Positions 1-6,953 of a stretch of DNA of 19,588 nt are shown here, in pieces. Made by a program: the position numbers and the translations under genes. Origin of the DNA: an uncultured Collinsella sp. Its GTDB lineage: Bacteria; Actinomycetota; Coriobacteriia; Coriobacteriales; Coriobacteriaceae. The notes under the pieces are model-generated. The model did no database searches. It was not told where the DNA came from and worked only from the letters and a program-made list of their open reading frames with translations. The stretch is taken from positions 1-19,588 of the forward strand of contig CABUBS010000013.1 of NCBI GenBank assembly GCA_902489855.1, in the 5' to 3' direction. Position 1 is the stretch's first letter; every line of letters starts with the position of its first letter.

Positions 1-27
1 ACAGCCCAAACGATCAGACCGACGCAG

Positions 28-62
28 CCCCCGCTGCGCATTCGTGCGGCGGGGGTTCTTTC
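28..62 (+). terminator. Rho-independent terminator of an upstream gene
   Basis: A CCCCCGC arm (28-34) pairs with GCGGGGG (49-55) and is followed by a short T-rich tail (TTCTTTCG). It probably ends a plus-strand gene lying before the window. The stretch 63-260 between it and the end of the TetR gene holds no convincing gene; only a loose direct repeat of CTTTGGGAT (near 204 and 241) was seen. Confidence 0.7.
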
Positions 63-260
63 GTCCTGCGGAATGCGCTGGGAAGTTACCCTATGCGGCC
101 AGCTGCGGGATCTTAGTCGCGTTGGGACAAGCAACCCAACATATATATCTGAATTTGGATGGGAGGGGCTTGTTGCCGATAGGGGCATTGGGATGCTGCC
201 GACACTTTGGGATGCGTGGGCCCTTCGGTTGGGAGCGGGACTTTGGGATAAGAGTCTTGC

Positions 261-800
261 TTAGGTAAAGAGGGGCTTGATGGCTGAGAGGTAGTCTTTG
301 GCTACGTCGGCTTTATCTGCTTGGAAATTGTGCCAGGCCCACCATTGGACCATTCCTACGAAGCTTGAGGCTATGTGGTGTAGTAGGAAGCTGCGGTCCA
401 TGGTGGCGGCGGGGCCGTTTGGGTCGGTGGGAAAGGTTTCGGCTGCTCGTGACATGATGGTCTTGCGTAGGCAGTCGGCGAAGACGCGTGAGCCGGCGCC
501 GGCTACGAGGGCTCGAACGCCCTGACGGCGCTCCCAGAGGTTGTTGAGGATATGCTCGACCTGCACGAATGGGTCGTCGAGCGGTGTGCCATCGTCGTCG
601 AGGGCGTGGGTGCAGATGTCGCTCACGAGCTCGGACAGCAGGTCGTCTTTGCTCTTAAAGAGGCCGTAGAATGTCGCGCGGCCTACGTGAGCGCGCGCGA
701 TGATGTCGCCGACGGTGATCTTGCCGTAGTCCTCTTCGCGCAGCAGCTCGGAGAACGCCGCGACGATCGCGGCGCGGCTTTTGGCCTTGCGGGCATCCAT
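261..800 (-). CDS. TetR/AcrR family transcriptional regulator
   Basis: The 179-residue product has the layout of a TetR repressor: a short helical start (MDARKAKSRAAIVAAF), a helix-turn-helix at about residues 28-50 with the family signature GRATFYGLFKSKDDLL, and a C-terminal helical ligand-binding half rich in Trp and His (VQWWAWHNF). The recognition helix and the phrase F..K.DLL are what identify it. The ATG is only two bases after the larC stop codon (TAG, then CC, then ATG), so the gene is the third cistron of larB-larC-tetR and is probably translationally coupled. The ligand is unknown. Regulation of the lar operon or of a lactate-related target is a guess from position alone. No clear terminator follows its stop. 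Confidence 0.9.
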   Translation of the reverse strand: MDARKAKSRAAIVAAFSELLREEDYGKITVGDIIARAHVGRATFYGLFKSKDDLLSELVSDICTHALDDDGTPLDDPFVQVEHILNNLWERRQGVRALVAGAGSRVFADCLRKTIMSRAAETFPTDPNGPAATMDRSFLLHHIASSFVGMVQWWAWHNFQADKADVAKDYLSAIKPLFT

Positions 801-802
801 GG

Positions 803-1714
803 CTATGCGTCCGCGTCAACGAGCAGACAGCGGAGCGTCCCGGAGCAGCCCTCGTAGGGGCGCTTGCCGGCGCCGTAGCCGACGGCTTCGATGCGGTAGC
901 GTGAGGGCAGTTGGTCGGACGTGCGCAGAGCAGTGACGATGGCGGCGCCCGTGGGCGTCACGAGCTCGCCGGCGACCGGTGCAGGCGTGAGGGCGATATT
1001 GCCCGCCTGGCACAGGTTGACGACAGCGGGGACGGGAATGGGCATGAGGCCGTGGGCGCAGCGAATGGTGCCGTGGCCCTCGGAAAGCGACTCGACCACG
1101 ATGTCCTCAATACCCAGGTCGTCGAGGCAGATGGCGACAGAGCAGACGTCGACAATGGAGTCGACGGCGCCCACCTCGTGAAACAGGACGGTGTCGGGCG
1201 TTTTGCCGTGAGCCTTGGCCTCGGCAGCAGCGAGTACGGAAAAAATGGCAAGGGCGCGACGCTTGGCGCCATCGCTTAGCTGTGAGCCGTCGATGATGGC
1301 GGTGACGTCCGCCAAAGAACGGTGGTGGTGGGCGTGATGGTGACCCTCGTGGCCATGACCGTGGCCCTCATGGTCATGCTCGTGGCAGTGCTCGTGTTCG
1401 TGCCCGCCATGATCATGATGGTGGTGCTCATGCTCGTGTGTGTGCTCGGCAGCTGCTTCGTTGCCGTAGAGCCAGGCCATGTCGTGGTCGTGGTTCTCGA
1501 GCTCCTCTGCCAGCTGAACGTCAAAGTCGCAGGCGTCGATGCCATGCTTGTTTACGCGGGTGACGGCAATCTCAAAGCCGCCGACCGGCAGCGTGGCGAG
1601 CTGTTCGCGCAGGTGCTCCTCGCTGGCGCCCAGGTCGAGCAGGGCTGCGACGGTCATGTCGCCGCTGATGCCCGAGGTGCCGTCGATGATAAGCGTGTGC
1701 TGATGGTTGGACAT
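803..1714 (-). CDS. larC: LarC N-terminal domain protein (nickel insertion, nickel-pincer cofactor biosynthesis)
   Basis: The 303-residue product matches the N-terminal part (LarC1) of LarC, the CTP-dependent enzyme that inserts nickel into the dithiocarboxylated pyridinium nucleotide made by LarB and LarE. Visible signatures are DGTSGISGDM (11-20), HEVGAVDSIVDV and the closing YGAGKRPYEGCSGTLR. Residues 91-131 form a very His-rich segment (23 His in 41 residues), as expected of a nickel-handling protein. Full LarC proteins carry about 100 or more further residues (LarC2, the CTP-binding part); here the frame stops right after LarC1 and a tetR gene begins two bases later. The ATG is preceded by AAGGAG inside the end of larB, which lies 10 bases upstream. 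Family assignment is firm; activity without LarC2 is open. Confidence 0.9.
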   Translation of the reverse strand: MSNHQHTLIIDGTSGISGDMTVAALLDLGASEEHLREQLATLPVGGFEIAVTRVNKHGIDACDFDVQLAEELENHDHDMAWLYGNEAAAEHTHEHEHHHHDHGGHEHEHCHEHDHEGHGHGHEGHHHAHHHRSLADVTAIIDGSQLSDGAKRRALAIFSVLAAAEAKAHGKTPDTVLFHEVGAVDSIVDVCSVAICLDDLGIEDIVVESLSEGHGTIRCAHGLMPIPVPAVVNLCQAGNIALTPAPVAGELVTPTGAAIVTALRTSDQLPSRYRIEAVGYGAGKRPYEGCSGTLRCLLVDADA

Positions 1715-1724
1715 AGAATGCTCC

Positions 1725-2507
1725 TTAACGGGCGCGGGATGTACCGGCGCTCAAATGATTGATAAGACTTGCCTGGTAGGCGGCGCCGAAGCCATTGTCG
1801 ATGTTGACGACTGAAACGCCGCTGGCGCAGGAGTTGAGCATGGCGAGCAGTGCGGCCACGCCGCCAAAGCTCGCGCCGTAGCCCACGCTGGTGGGGACGG
1901 CGATGACCGGACAGCTCACAAGACCGCCGATAACGCTCGCCAGGGCGCCTTCCATGCCGGCGATGGCGATGACCACCTGCGCCTGGGCAAGTTCCTCAGC
2001 ATGAGCGAGCAGGCGGTGCAGGCCGGCGACACCCACGTCGTAGAGGCGATCGACCTCGTTGCCGTAGAACTCGGCCGTCAGTGCCGCCTCTTCGGCGACG
2101 GGCAGGTCGCTCGTGCCGGCGCAGGCGACGACGATGTGTCCGTTGCCGGTGGGGGAGGGCTTGCCACCCACCAGGGCGAGCTGGGCGTCCGGGATATATC
2201 CCAGGTCGATGTCGTTGCCAAGAAGCTCCGTGGTGCGTGCGGCTTTTTCGGCATCCAAGCGTGTGACTAGGATGCGCTCCTGGCCGGCATCGCGCAGCGC
2301 TTCGATAATGGCGGCAATCTGCTCGGCGGTTTTACCGGCACCGTAGACAACCTCGCCGGCTCCCTGGCGCACTCCGCGCGAAAGATCGAGCTGCGCAAAG
2401 CCCAAATCGGCGGTCGGAGCCGTCTGGATGCGCGTGAGGGCGTCGGCAGGGGTGACTGATCCGCCGGCAACGTCGCTCAGCAGCTGCTCAAGATCTTGCT
2501 TATCCAT
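1725..2507 (-). CDS. larB: LarB, pyridinium-3,5-biscarboxylic acid mononucleotide synthase
   Basis: LarB catalyses the first step of nickel-pincer nucleotide synthesis, carboxylating and hydrolysing nicotinic acid adenine dinucleotide. The 260-residue protein has the family's N-terminal segment (LDLSRGVRQGAGEVVYGAGKT, about 41-60) and a C-terminal PurE/AIR-carboxylase-like domain with the diagnostic VPTSVGYGASFGG (204-216), NSCASGV (225-231) and NIDNGFGA (235-242). Cys227 in NSCASG is the probable catalytic cysteine; that is family knowledge, not shown here. The ATG at 2507 is preferred over the in-frame start 33 bases upstream because GAAGGGAA (2513-2520) sits at the right distance. It is the first gene of larB-larC-tetR. 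No larA or larE is in the window. Confidence 0.93.
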   Translation of the reverse strand: MDKQDLEQLLSDVAGGSVTPADALTRIQTAPTADLGFAQLDLSRGVRQGAGEVVYGAGKTAEQIAAIIEALRDAGQERILVTRLDAEKAARTTELLGNDIDLGYIPDAQLALVGGKPSPTGNGHIVVACAGTSDLPVAEEAALTAEFYGNEVDRLYDVGVAGLHRLLAHAEELAQAQVVIAIAGMEGALASVIGGLVSCPVIAVPTSVGYGASFGGVAALLAMLNSCASGVSVVNIDNGFGAAYQASLINHLSAGTSRAR

Positions 2508-2530
2508 ATATGTTCCCTTCGACGGCGCAA

Positions 2531-2585
2531 AGTCTAGCACTCAAAGGGTATGTTTCCGAACACTAAGACAAAATTGTTCGGAAAC
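2531..2585 (-). promoter_or_regulatory. Probable lar operon promoter with a 10-bp inverted repeat operator
   Basis: A perfect inverted repeat, GTTTCCGAAC (2552-2561) and GTTCGGAAAC (2576-2585), is separated by 14 bases. It lies just upstream of a -10-like TAGACT (2536-2531 read on the minus strand), so the proximal arm covers the expected -35 position, where only a poor hexamer is present. That arrangement fits a regulated promoter for larB. No T-run follows on the minus strand, which argues against a terminator for serB. The binding protein is not identifiable; the operon's own TetR is one candidate. Confidence 0.55.
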
Positions 2586-2621
2586 TATAGGACGGACTGA
2601 TTCAATTGTTAGACGGATCGG

Positions 2622-3257
2622 CTAGTCGCGCAGGATGATGTCCATGGCGAGCATCAGGTTACGCTCGTCGATGGCAAACGGGGCGGCTTCGCGCGTCTTT
2701 GGCTTGGCGCAAAACGCGATGCCCGTGCCCGCGGCCTGGATCATGGGGATGTCGTTTGCCCCGTCGCCAATAGCGACCGTGTGGGCCATGTCGACGCCGC
2801 ACTCAACTGCCCAGTCCAGCAGCTGGATGAGCTTGGACTCCTTGGTCACAATCTCGGCAGCCAACTTACCGGTAAGCTTGCCGTCCACGACCTCTAGGCG
2901 GTTGGCCAGGCAAAAATCGATGCCCGCGGCGGCTGCGATCTTGTCAGCGACCTCGTGGAAGCCGCCGCTTACCACGCCGACCTTCCAGCCCTTGCTGTGT
3001 GCCGAGCGCACAAGCTCTAACGCGCCGGGGGTAAATGTCACGCGCTCAAAAGTGCGCTCGAACACGCTCTCATCCAAGCCGGCAAGCAGCCCCACGCGCT
3101 CCTCGAGCGCTTGCTTAAAGTCCAGCTCGCCGCGCATAGCGCGCTCGGTGATTTGCGCAACTTGCCCGCCCACGCCGGCCTCCTCGCCCAACAGGTCGAT
3201 GACCTCCTGGTTGATGAGGGTGGAGTCGATATCCATAACAATGAGGCGTGCAGTCAT
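2622..3257 (-). CDS. serB: Phosphoserine phosphatase SerB (HAD superfamily)
   Basis: SerB removes phosphate from O-phosphoserine, the last step of L-serine synthesis, in the cytosol. The 211-residue protein carries the HAD motifs in order: MDIDSTLI with nucleophile Asp9 and Asp11, then Glu18 (INQEVIDLL), MRGELDF at about 41-47, SGGF (motif II), and GDGANDIPM (motif III, Mg2+ binding). It lacks the N-terminal ACT domain of longer SerB proteins and is of the short type. I chose the ATG at 3257, preceded by GGAAAGG, over an upstream ATG giving 15 extra residues, because the family's conserved start is immediately before RLIVMDIDST. It diverges from aspS and lies upstream of larB with a 114-base gap. 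A general HAD phosphatase is possible but the motif set favours SerB. Confidence 0.9.
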   Translation of the reverse strand: MTARLIVMDIDSTLINQEVIDLLGEEAGVGGQVAQITERAMRGELDFKQALEERVGLLAGLDESVFERTFERVTFTPGALELVRSAHSKGWKVGVVSGGFHEVADKIAAAAGIDFCLANRLEVVDGKLTGKLAAEIVTKESKLIQLLDWAVECGVDMAHTVAIGDGANDIPMIQAAGTGIAFCAKPKTREAAPFAIDERNLMLAMDIILRD

Positions 3258-3402
3258 GACGGGCCTTTCCAAGTGCTGTTTTATTGGGGCATATTGTCGC
3301 ACGTGACGAGCGCGGGCGGGTGCCGCGGTGCGTCAATTGTTTCGTCTCCGTCAAGTCTTTGGGCAGGAGCTACTTTTCCGCGGCACATCGACACAGGTGC
3401 GA

Positions 3403-3513
3403 TAAGATAGAACGCCATGTCTGGCTGCGCGGTTTACGCAGGCTGGGCAAATCTGTACGACGCCGCCCGGAACGACACGGGGCGGCACAGATCCATAAAG
3501 GAGGATCACTGGT
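3403..3513 (+). promoter_or_regulatory. Putative aspS promoter -10 and structured leader
   Basis: TAAGAT at 3403-3408 could be a -10 box, although no good -35 is seen 16-18 bases upstream. The following leader of about 100 bases contains two hairpins, CTGCG/CGCAG (about 3425-3441) and GCCGCCC (3462-3468)/GGGCGGC (3480-3486), before the strong AAAGGAGG site at 3498-3505. The T-box signature AGGGTGGNACCGCG is absent. Confidence 0.35.
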
Positions 3514-5301
3514 ATGAGCCAGACCCGTCCCATCGACGAGCATTCCATGCACACCCGTACCTGCGGCGAGCTTCGCCGCGAGAACGTGGGCGAAGAGGTC
3601 ACCCTCACCGGTTGGGTGAGCCGTCGCCGCGACCACGGCGGCCTTATCTTCTGCGATCTTCGCGACCGCGAGGGCATCACGCAGCTCACCTTCGACCCCG
3701 AGCACTCCGACGGCGACGCCTTTAAGATCGCCGAGACCATGCGTCCCGAGTGGCCCATCAAGATCCACGGCGTCGTGCGCTCCCGTGGCGAGGAGACCAC
3801 CAACACCAAGCTCGCGACCGGCGAGATCGAGGTCCTGACCGACCACGCCGAGGTTCTCAACACGTCCGTCACCCCGCCGTTCCAGATCGAGGACGGCATC
3901 GAGACCAGCGAGGACACCCGCCTGCGCTATCGCTATCTGGACCTCCGCCGTCCCGAGATGATGGCCAACCTCAAGCTGCGCTCCGACTTTACCTTTGCCA
4001 TTCGCGAGGCACTGCACAACCGTGAGTTCATGGAAGTCGAGACGCCCTCCCTGTTTAAGTCCACGCCCGAGGGCGCCCGCGACTTCATCGTTCCCAGCCG
4101 TATTCAGCCGGGTAACTTCTACGCCCTGCCGCAGTCCCCGCAGCTCCTGAAGCAGCTGCTCATGGTCGGTGGCGTCGAGCGCTACTACCAGGTTGCCAAG
4201 TGCTTCCGCGACGAGGACCTGCGCGCCGACCGTCAGCCCGAGTTCACCCAGGTCGATATCGAGATGTCCTTCGTGGACCAGAACGACGTTATGAGCGCGC
4301 TCGAGGAGGTTCTTGCCGATGCCTTCGGTCGCATGGGTGTCGAGATGCCCACGCCGCTGCGTCGCATGAACTACTGGGAGGCCATGGACACCTATGGCTC
4401 CGACAAGCCCGATACCCGCTACGGCATGCACCTGGTCGACCTGACCGACATCTTTGCCAACTCCAAGTTCAAGGTCTTCGCGACCGCTGCGAACGAGGAG
4501 GGCTCTGTCGTCAAGGCCATCAACGCCAAGGGCGCCGGTGCCTGGGCGCGTGCCAAGATCGATAAGCTCGCCGGCGTGGCCTCCACGTTTGGCGCCAAGG
4601 GCCTGGCCTGGATCGCCTTCCGCGAGGACGGCTCCATCAACAGCCCCATCGTCAAGTTCTTCTCGGACGAGGAGATGGCCGCTCTGCGCGAGCGCATGGA
4701 CGTCGAGCCCGGCGACCTTGTGATGTTCGCCGCCGGCCCGCGCCTGCTCTCCGACGAGATCCTGGGCGGCATGCGTTCGCACATGGCCAACGCACTCGAG
4801 ATCAAGCGTGAGGGTCACGACTTCCTGTGGGTCGTCAACTTCCCGCTGTTCCATTGGGACGAGGACCGCAAAGCCTACGCTGCCGAGCACCAGCCCTTTA
4901 CCCTGCCGACCGAGACCGACATCGCCAAGATCGAGGCCGATCCGCTGGCAGCCGGTTCGTGCACCTACGACTTTGTCATGGACGGCTTTGAGGCCGGCGG
5001 CGGCGGTATGCGTATCCACAACGCCGAGATGCAGATGTCCATGCTCAAGCTCCTGGGCTTTACCGAGGAGCGTGCCGAGTCTCAGTTTGGCTTCCTCATG
5101 GAGGCCCTCAAGTTTGGTGCACCCCCGATGGGCGGTTTCGCTCTGGGTCTGGACCGCGTGTGCATGCTGCTCACCGGCTCCGATTCCATCCGCGACGTCA
5201 TGGCGTTCCCCAAGACGGCCAGTGGCTCCGACCTCATGTCGGGCGCCCCGAGTGCCGTTTCCGGCGCCCAGCTCAAGGACGTCAGCCTGCGCCTGATGTA
5301 G
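3514..5301 (+). CDS. aspS: Aspartyl-tRNA synthetase
   Basis: This 595-residue class II synthetase charges tRNA-Asp with aspartate. It has the bacterial-type order: an N-terminal OB-fold anticodon-binding domain (about 13-115; RTCGELRRENVGEEVTLTGW), the hinge with RYRYLDLRRPEM, catalytic motif 1 region, motif 2 FRDEDLRADRQPEFTQVD, the inserted GAD-type domain (about 290-420), and motif 3 GFALGLDR near the C-terminus followed by AFPKTASGSDLM. The start at 3514 is supported by AAAGGAGG nine bases upstream; the conserved N-terminus begins at about residue 13, so Met12 is an alternative start. His41 (RRRDHGGLIF) occupies the position of E. coli Leu30, a residue linked to tRNA-Asn misacylation by non-discriminating enzymes. 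The gene stands alone with its own terminator. Confidence 0.97.
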   Translation: MSQTRPIDEHSMHTRTCGELRRENVGEEVTLTGWVSRRRDHGGLIFCDLRDREGITQLTFDPEHSDGDAFKIAETMRPEWPIKIHGVVRSRGEETTNTKLATGEIEVLTDHAEVLNTSVTPPFQIEDGIETSEDTRLRYRYLDLRRPEMMANLKLRSDFTFAIREALHNREFMEVETPSLFKSTPEGARDFIVPSRIQPGNFYALPQSPQLLKQLLMVGGVERYYQVAKCFRDEDLRADRQPEFTQVDIEMSFVDQNDVMSALEEVLADAFGRMGVEMPTPLRRMNYWEAMDTYGSDKPDTRYGMHLVDLTDIFANSKFKVFATAANEEGSVVKAINAKGAGAWARAKIDKLAGVASTFGAKGLAWIAFREDGSINSPIVKFFSDEEMAALRERMDVEPGDLVMFAAGPRLLSDEILGGMRSHMANALEIKREGHDFLWVVNFPLFHWDEDRKAYAAEHQPFTLPTETDIAKIEADPLAAGSCTYDFVMDGFEAGGGGMRIHNAEMQMSMLKLLGFTEERAESQFGFLMEALKFGAPPMGGFALGLDRVCMLLTGSDSIRDVMAFPKTASGSDLMSGAPSAVSGAQLKDVSLRLM

Positions 5302-5324
5302 GCGAGCGGCTACATATTGCTTGC

Positions 5325-5359
5325 AACGAGGGAAGGACGTGTGCCTTTCCTCGTTTTTT
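5325..5359 (+). terminator. Terminator of aspS
   Basis: AACGAGGGAAGG (5325-5336) pairs with CCTTTCCTCGTT (5344-5355), a 12-bp stem with one G-U pair and a 7-base loop. The stem runs directly into six T residues (5354-5359). This is a classic intrinsic terminator 24 bases after the aspS stop. Confidence 0.93.
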
Positions 5360-5399
5360 ATGCGCCGAGATTGTGAGGGCTTGGGATGACCGGGCGTCG

Positions 5400-5600
5400 C
5401 GGAAAGTGCGTCCCGGAATCTGTGTCCAGAACGGGTCACGCTTTCCCAAAGGGGGTCCTCTGGGAAAGCGCGACCCAGAATTCGGCAAAATAATGGGGCA
5501 CAGTTTCCGGTTGAGCCGTCTAACGGAAACTGTGCCCCAGAATGAGCGCTCAAAACGGGGCAGGCTTTCCGCAACAACTGTCTGGCGGAAAGCCTGCCCC
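5400..5600. repeat. 62-base-period array of long hairpins (three complete units and one half unit)
   Basis: Three units each have 15-base arms and a 14-base loop, and units are separated by exactly 18 bases. Arms: unit 1 5433-5447/5462-5476 (14 of 15 paired), unit 2 GGGGCACAGTTTCCG 5495-5509/5524-5538 (15 of 15), unit 3 GGGGCAGGCTTTCCG 5557-5571/5586-5600 (15 of 15). A lone right arm CGGAAAGTGCGTCCC at 5400-5414, 18 bases before unit 1, is a fourth unit that has lost its left arm. Arms share GGG at one end and TTTCC at the other, while the middle positions vary in a base-paired way. The array fills most of the 305-base gap between aspS and the lacI-type gene. The unit nearest the lacI stop, read on the minus strand, ends in GTTTTG and may also terminate that gene. 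Confidence 0.9.
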
Positions 5601-5606
5601 AGTTTC

Positions 5607-6623
5607 TTATAGCGAGTCTCTCTGGATCAGCTGCATGTGCATCACGGAGGTGGTGGGCTCGGCACCCTTGATCATGTCGAGCGCAATGTTGGCGGCCATG
5701 TGGCCTTCTTCGCGCAGGGGCTGGCGGACGGTCGTGAGCGCGGGGACGCAGCGCGTCGCAATCTCGTGATCGTCGAAGCCGACGACAGAAACGTCCGCCG
5801 GAACGGATAGGCCTGCCTCGTTGAGTGCGGTGATGACGCCAGCCGCGATACGGTCCGATCCGCAGAGCACGCCATCGAAAGCAATCTCGCGCGCGAGGAT
5901 CTGGTGCATGGCCTGATAGCCGTCTCCGTTGTTCCAGCCGGTATAGATAACGTTTGCGTCTGGGAGGTCTTCGCCCAAGACGGCACGGTAGCCGCGCAGG
6001 CGGTCGACAACAGCGGGGTTGTCTTGCGGTCCCAACACGGCGACGATATCTTTGCGCCCTCGCTCCTTCATAGCGAGCGCTGCAAAGCGTCCGCCCTCTT
6101 CGTCGTCAGAGTAGACCGTCGAGAACACATCGCGATAGGGGTGGCCCTCGAGCTGGCCGCACAACACGGTAGGTACGCCCAGCTCGCGCAGCACCTCGAG
6201 CAGCTCGCTGCCCTTGTAGGGGGAGACGTCGATCACGGCGTCGAACGAGCGGCGCTCAAAGTGCTCGCGTGCGCGGTTGCGCTCATGCGTAGAAGACGCC
6301 TGCAAGATAACGGGCAGATAGGACGACTCCGACAGTTCCTCGGTAATGCCGCTCAAAAACTCGCTATAGGTGGGGTCGCTGAAGAGCTCACTCAGGGGCT
6401 CGGTCACGAGCACGGCGATGATTTCCGTGCGCCCGACAGCGAGCGCTCGGCCACGAGCGTTGGGGACAAAATTGACTTCCTTGGCCGCCGCGCGGACGCG
6501 CCTTTTGGTTTCCTCGCTAATGCGGGGCGAATCGTTGAGAGCGCGCGATGCTGTGGAGCGCGACACGCCGGCAGCTGCGGCAACCTCGGCAAGCGTAGGT
6601 GCGGTGCGAACTGGTTGGGTCAT
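5607..6623 (-). CDS. LacI family transcriptional regulator, probable ebg repressor
   Basis: The 338-residue product is a LacI/GalR repressor. The N-terminal helix-turn-helix is at about residues 9-30 (TLAEVAAAAGVSRSTASRALN), followed by the hinge region (FVPNARGRALAVGRT), and then a periplasmic-binding-protein-like sugar-binding core with the family features IIAVLVTEP, DAVIDVSPYKG, GRKDIVAVLGP, FDGVLCGSDRIAAGV and VSVVGFDDHEIA. AGGAGA precedes the ATG. It diverges from ebgA, and the gap holds three copies of a CAACCGGTTG palindrome of the kind LacI proteins bind, so repression of ebgAC is the obvious inference. The effector is probably a beta-galactoside or product. Its sequence is not close enough to E. 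coli EbgR for me to use that name. Confidence 0.93.
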   Translation of the reverse strand: MTQPVRTAPTLAEVAAAAGVSRSTASRALNDSPRISEETKRRVRAAAKEVNFVPNARGRALAVGRTEIIAVLVTEPLSELFSDPTYSEFLSGITEELSESSYLPVILQASSTHERNRAREHFERRSFDAVIDVSPYKGSELLEVLRELGVPTVLCGQLEGHPYRDVFSTVYSDDEEGGRFAALAMKERGRKDIVAVLGPQDNPAVVDRLRGYRAVLGEDLPDANVIYTGWNNGDGYQAMHQILAREIAFDGVLCGSDRIAAGVITALNEAGLSVPADVSVVGFDDHEIATRCVPALTTVRQPLREEGHMAANIALDMIKGAEPTTSVMHMQLIQRDSL

Positions 6624-6866
6624 GGCGTCTCCTGGAGAATGCGGTCGATGTTGTCGCTGATACGGGCTGGTGCGGATACAGCTTACTATAGTGCGCCTGA
6701 ACAGCGTTCATGATATCCGGTGACCGGTGTCGTTTTGCAACCAAGCCGCAATCGAATACGTCTCGTATGGGTGAGATATCAGCGGGCGTGGCGGAGATCG
6801 GCGGTCTCATGAACGATGTCTTGCGCTGAGTTTCGATACTCAGGGTGACATAAGTGTCGCGGTTGT
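6624..6866 (-). promoter_or_regulatory. Upstream region of the LacI-type gene
   Basis: This is the lacI-proximal part of the 376-base divergent gap to ebgA. A good -10-like TATAGT lies on the minus strand at 6690-6685, with no convincing -35, giving a leader of about 55 bases. Between 6700 and 6866 I see no gene, only a weak dyad GACA/TGTC near 6847-6858 and a partial CCGGT repeat near 6717-6728. Confidence 0.4.
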
Positions 6867-6880
6867 ACAACCGGTTGCAC
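6867..6880. promoter_or_regulatory. LacI-type operator O1
   Basis: The sequence ACAACCGGTTGCAC contains the perfect palindrome CAACCGGTTG with a central CG, typical of LacI-family operators. It is the most upstream of three identical 14-base copies before ebgA, centred 45 bases from O2. Confidence 0.8.
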
Positions 6881-6911
6881 CGTTAACCCGACCAAATCGA
6901 CCGTTCAGCGG

Positions 6912-6925
6912 ACAACCGGTTGCAC
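6912..6925. promoter_or_regulatory. LacI-type operator O2
   Basis: This is the second identical copy of ACAACCGGTTGCAC. Its end overlaps the probable -35 hexamer of the ebgA promoter, so bound repressor would block RNA polymerase. It is centred 42 bases from O3. Confidence 0.82.
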
Positions 6926-6949
6926 AGTTTTTTGCATCGCCCGTAAGAT
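6920..6949 (+). promoter_or_regulatory. Probable ebgA promoter
   Basis: TTGCAC (6920-6925) and TAAGAT (6944-6949) are separated by 18 bases. The -35 sits within operator O2, and operator O3 covers the predicted start of transcription, which would place the promoter between two repressor sites. Confidence 0.5.
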
Positions 6950-6953
6950 AAGG

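Noticed and set aside
261..803. LarC2 reached by a programmed frameshift, as in Lactiplantibacillus
   Set aside because: The sequence downstream of the larC stop encodes an intact TetR protein starting two bases later, and no LarC2 signature is present in the other frames.
3303..3513. A T-box riboswitch controlling aspS
   Set aside because: The T-box consensus and an antiterminator/terminator pair are not found. Only two small hairpins are visible.
3370..5577. A 735-codon open frame on the minus strand opposite aspS
   Set aside because: It mirrors the codon pattern of aspS, gives a low-complexity Gly/Val/Leu/His-rich product with no family features, and has no ribosome binding site. The plus strand encodes a complete AspRS.
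5400..5600. A CRISPR array, since regular repeats of about 44 bases alternate with 18-base gaps
   Set aside because: The repeats differ from one another while keeping base pairing, the gaps are too short and share an AGAAT-like start, and no cas genes are near.
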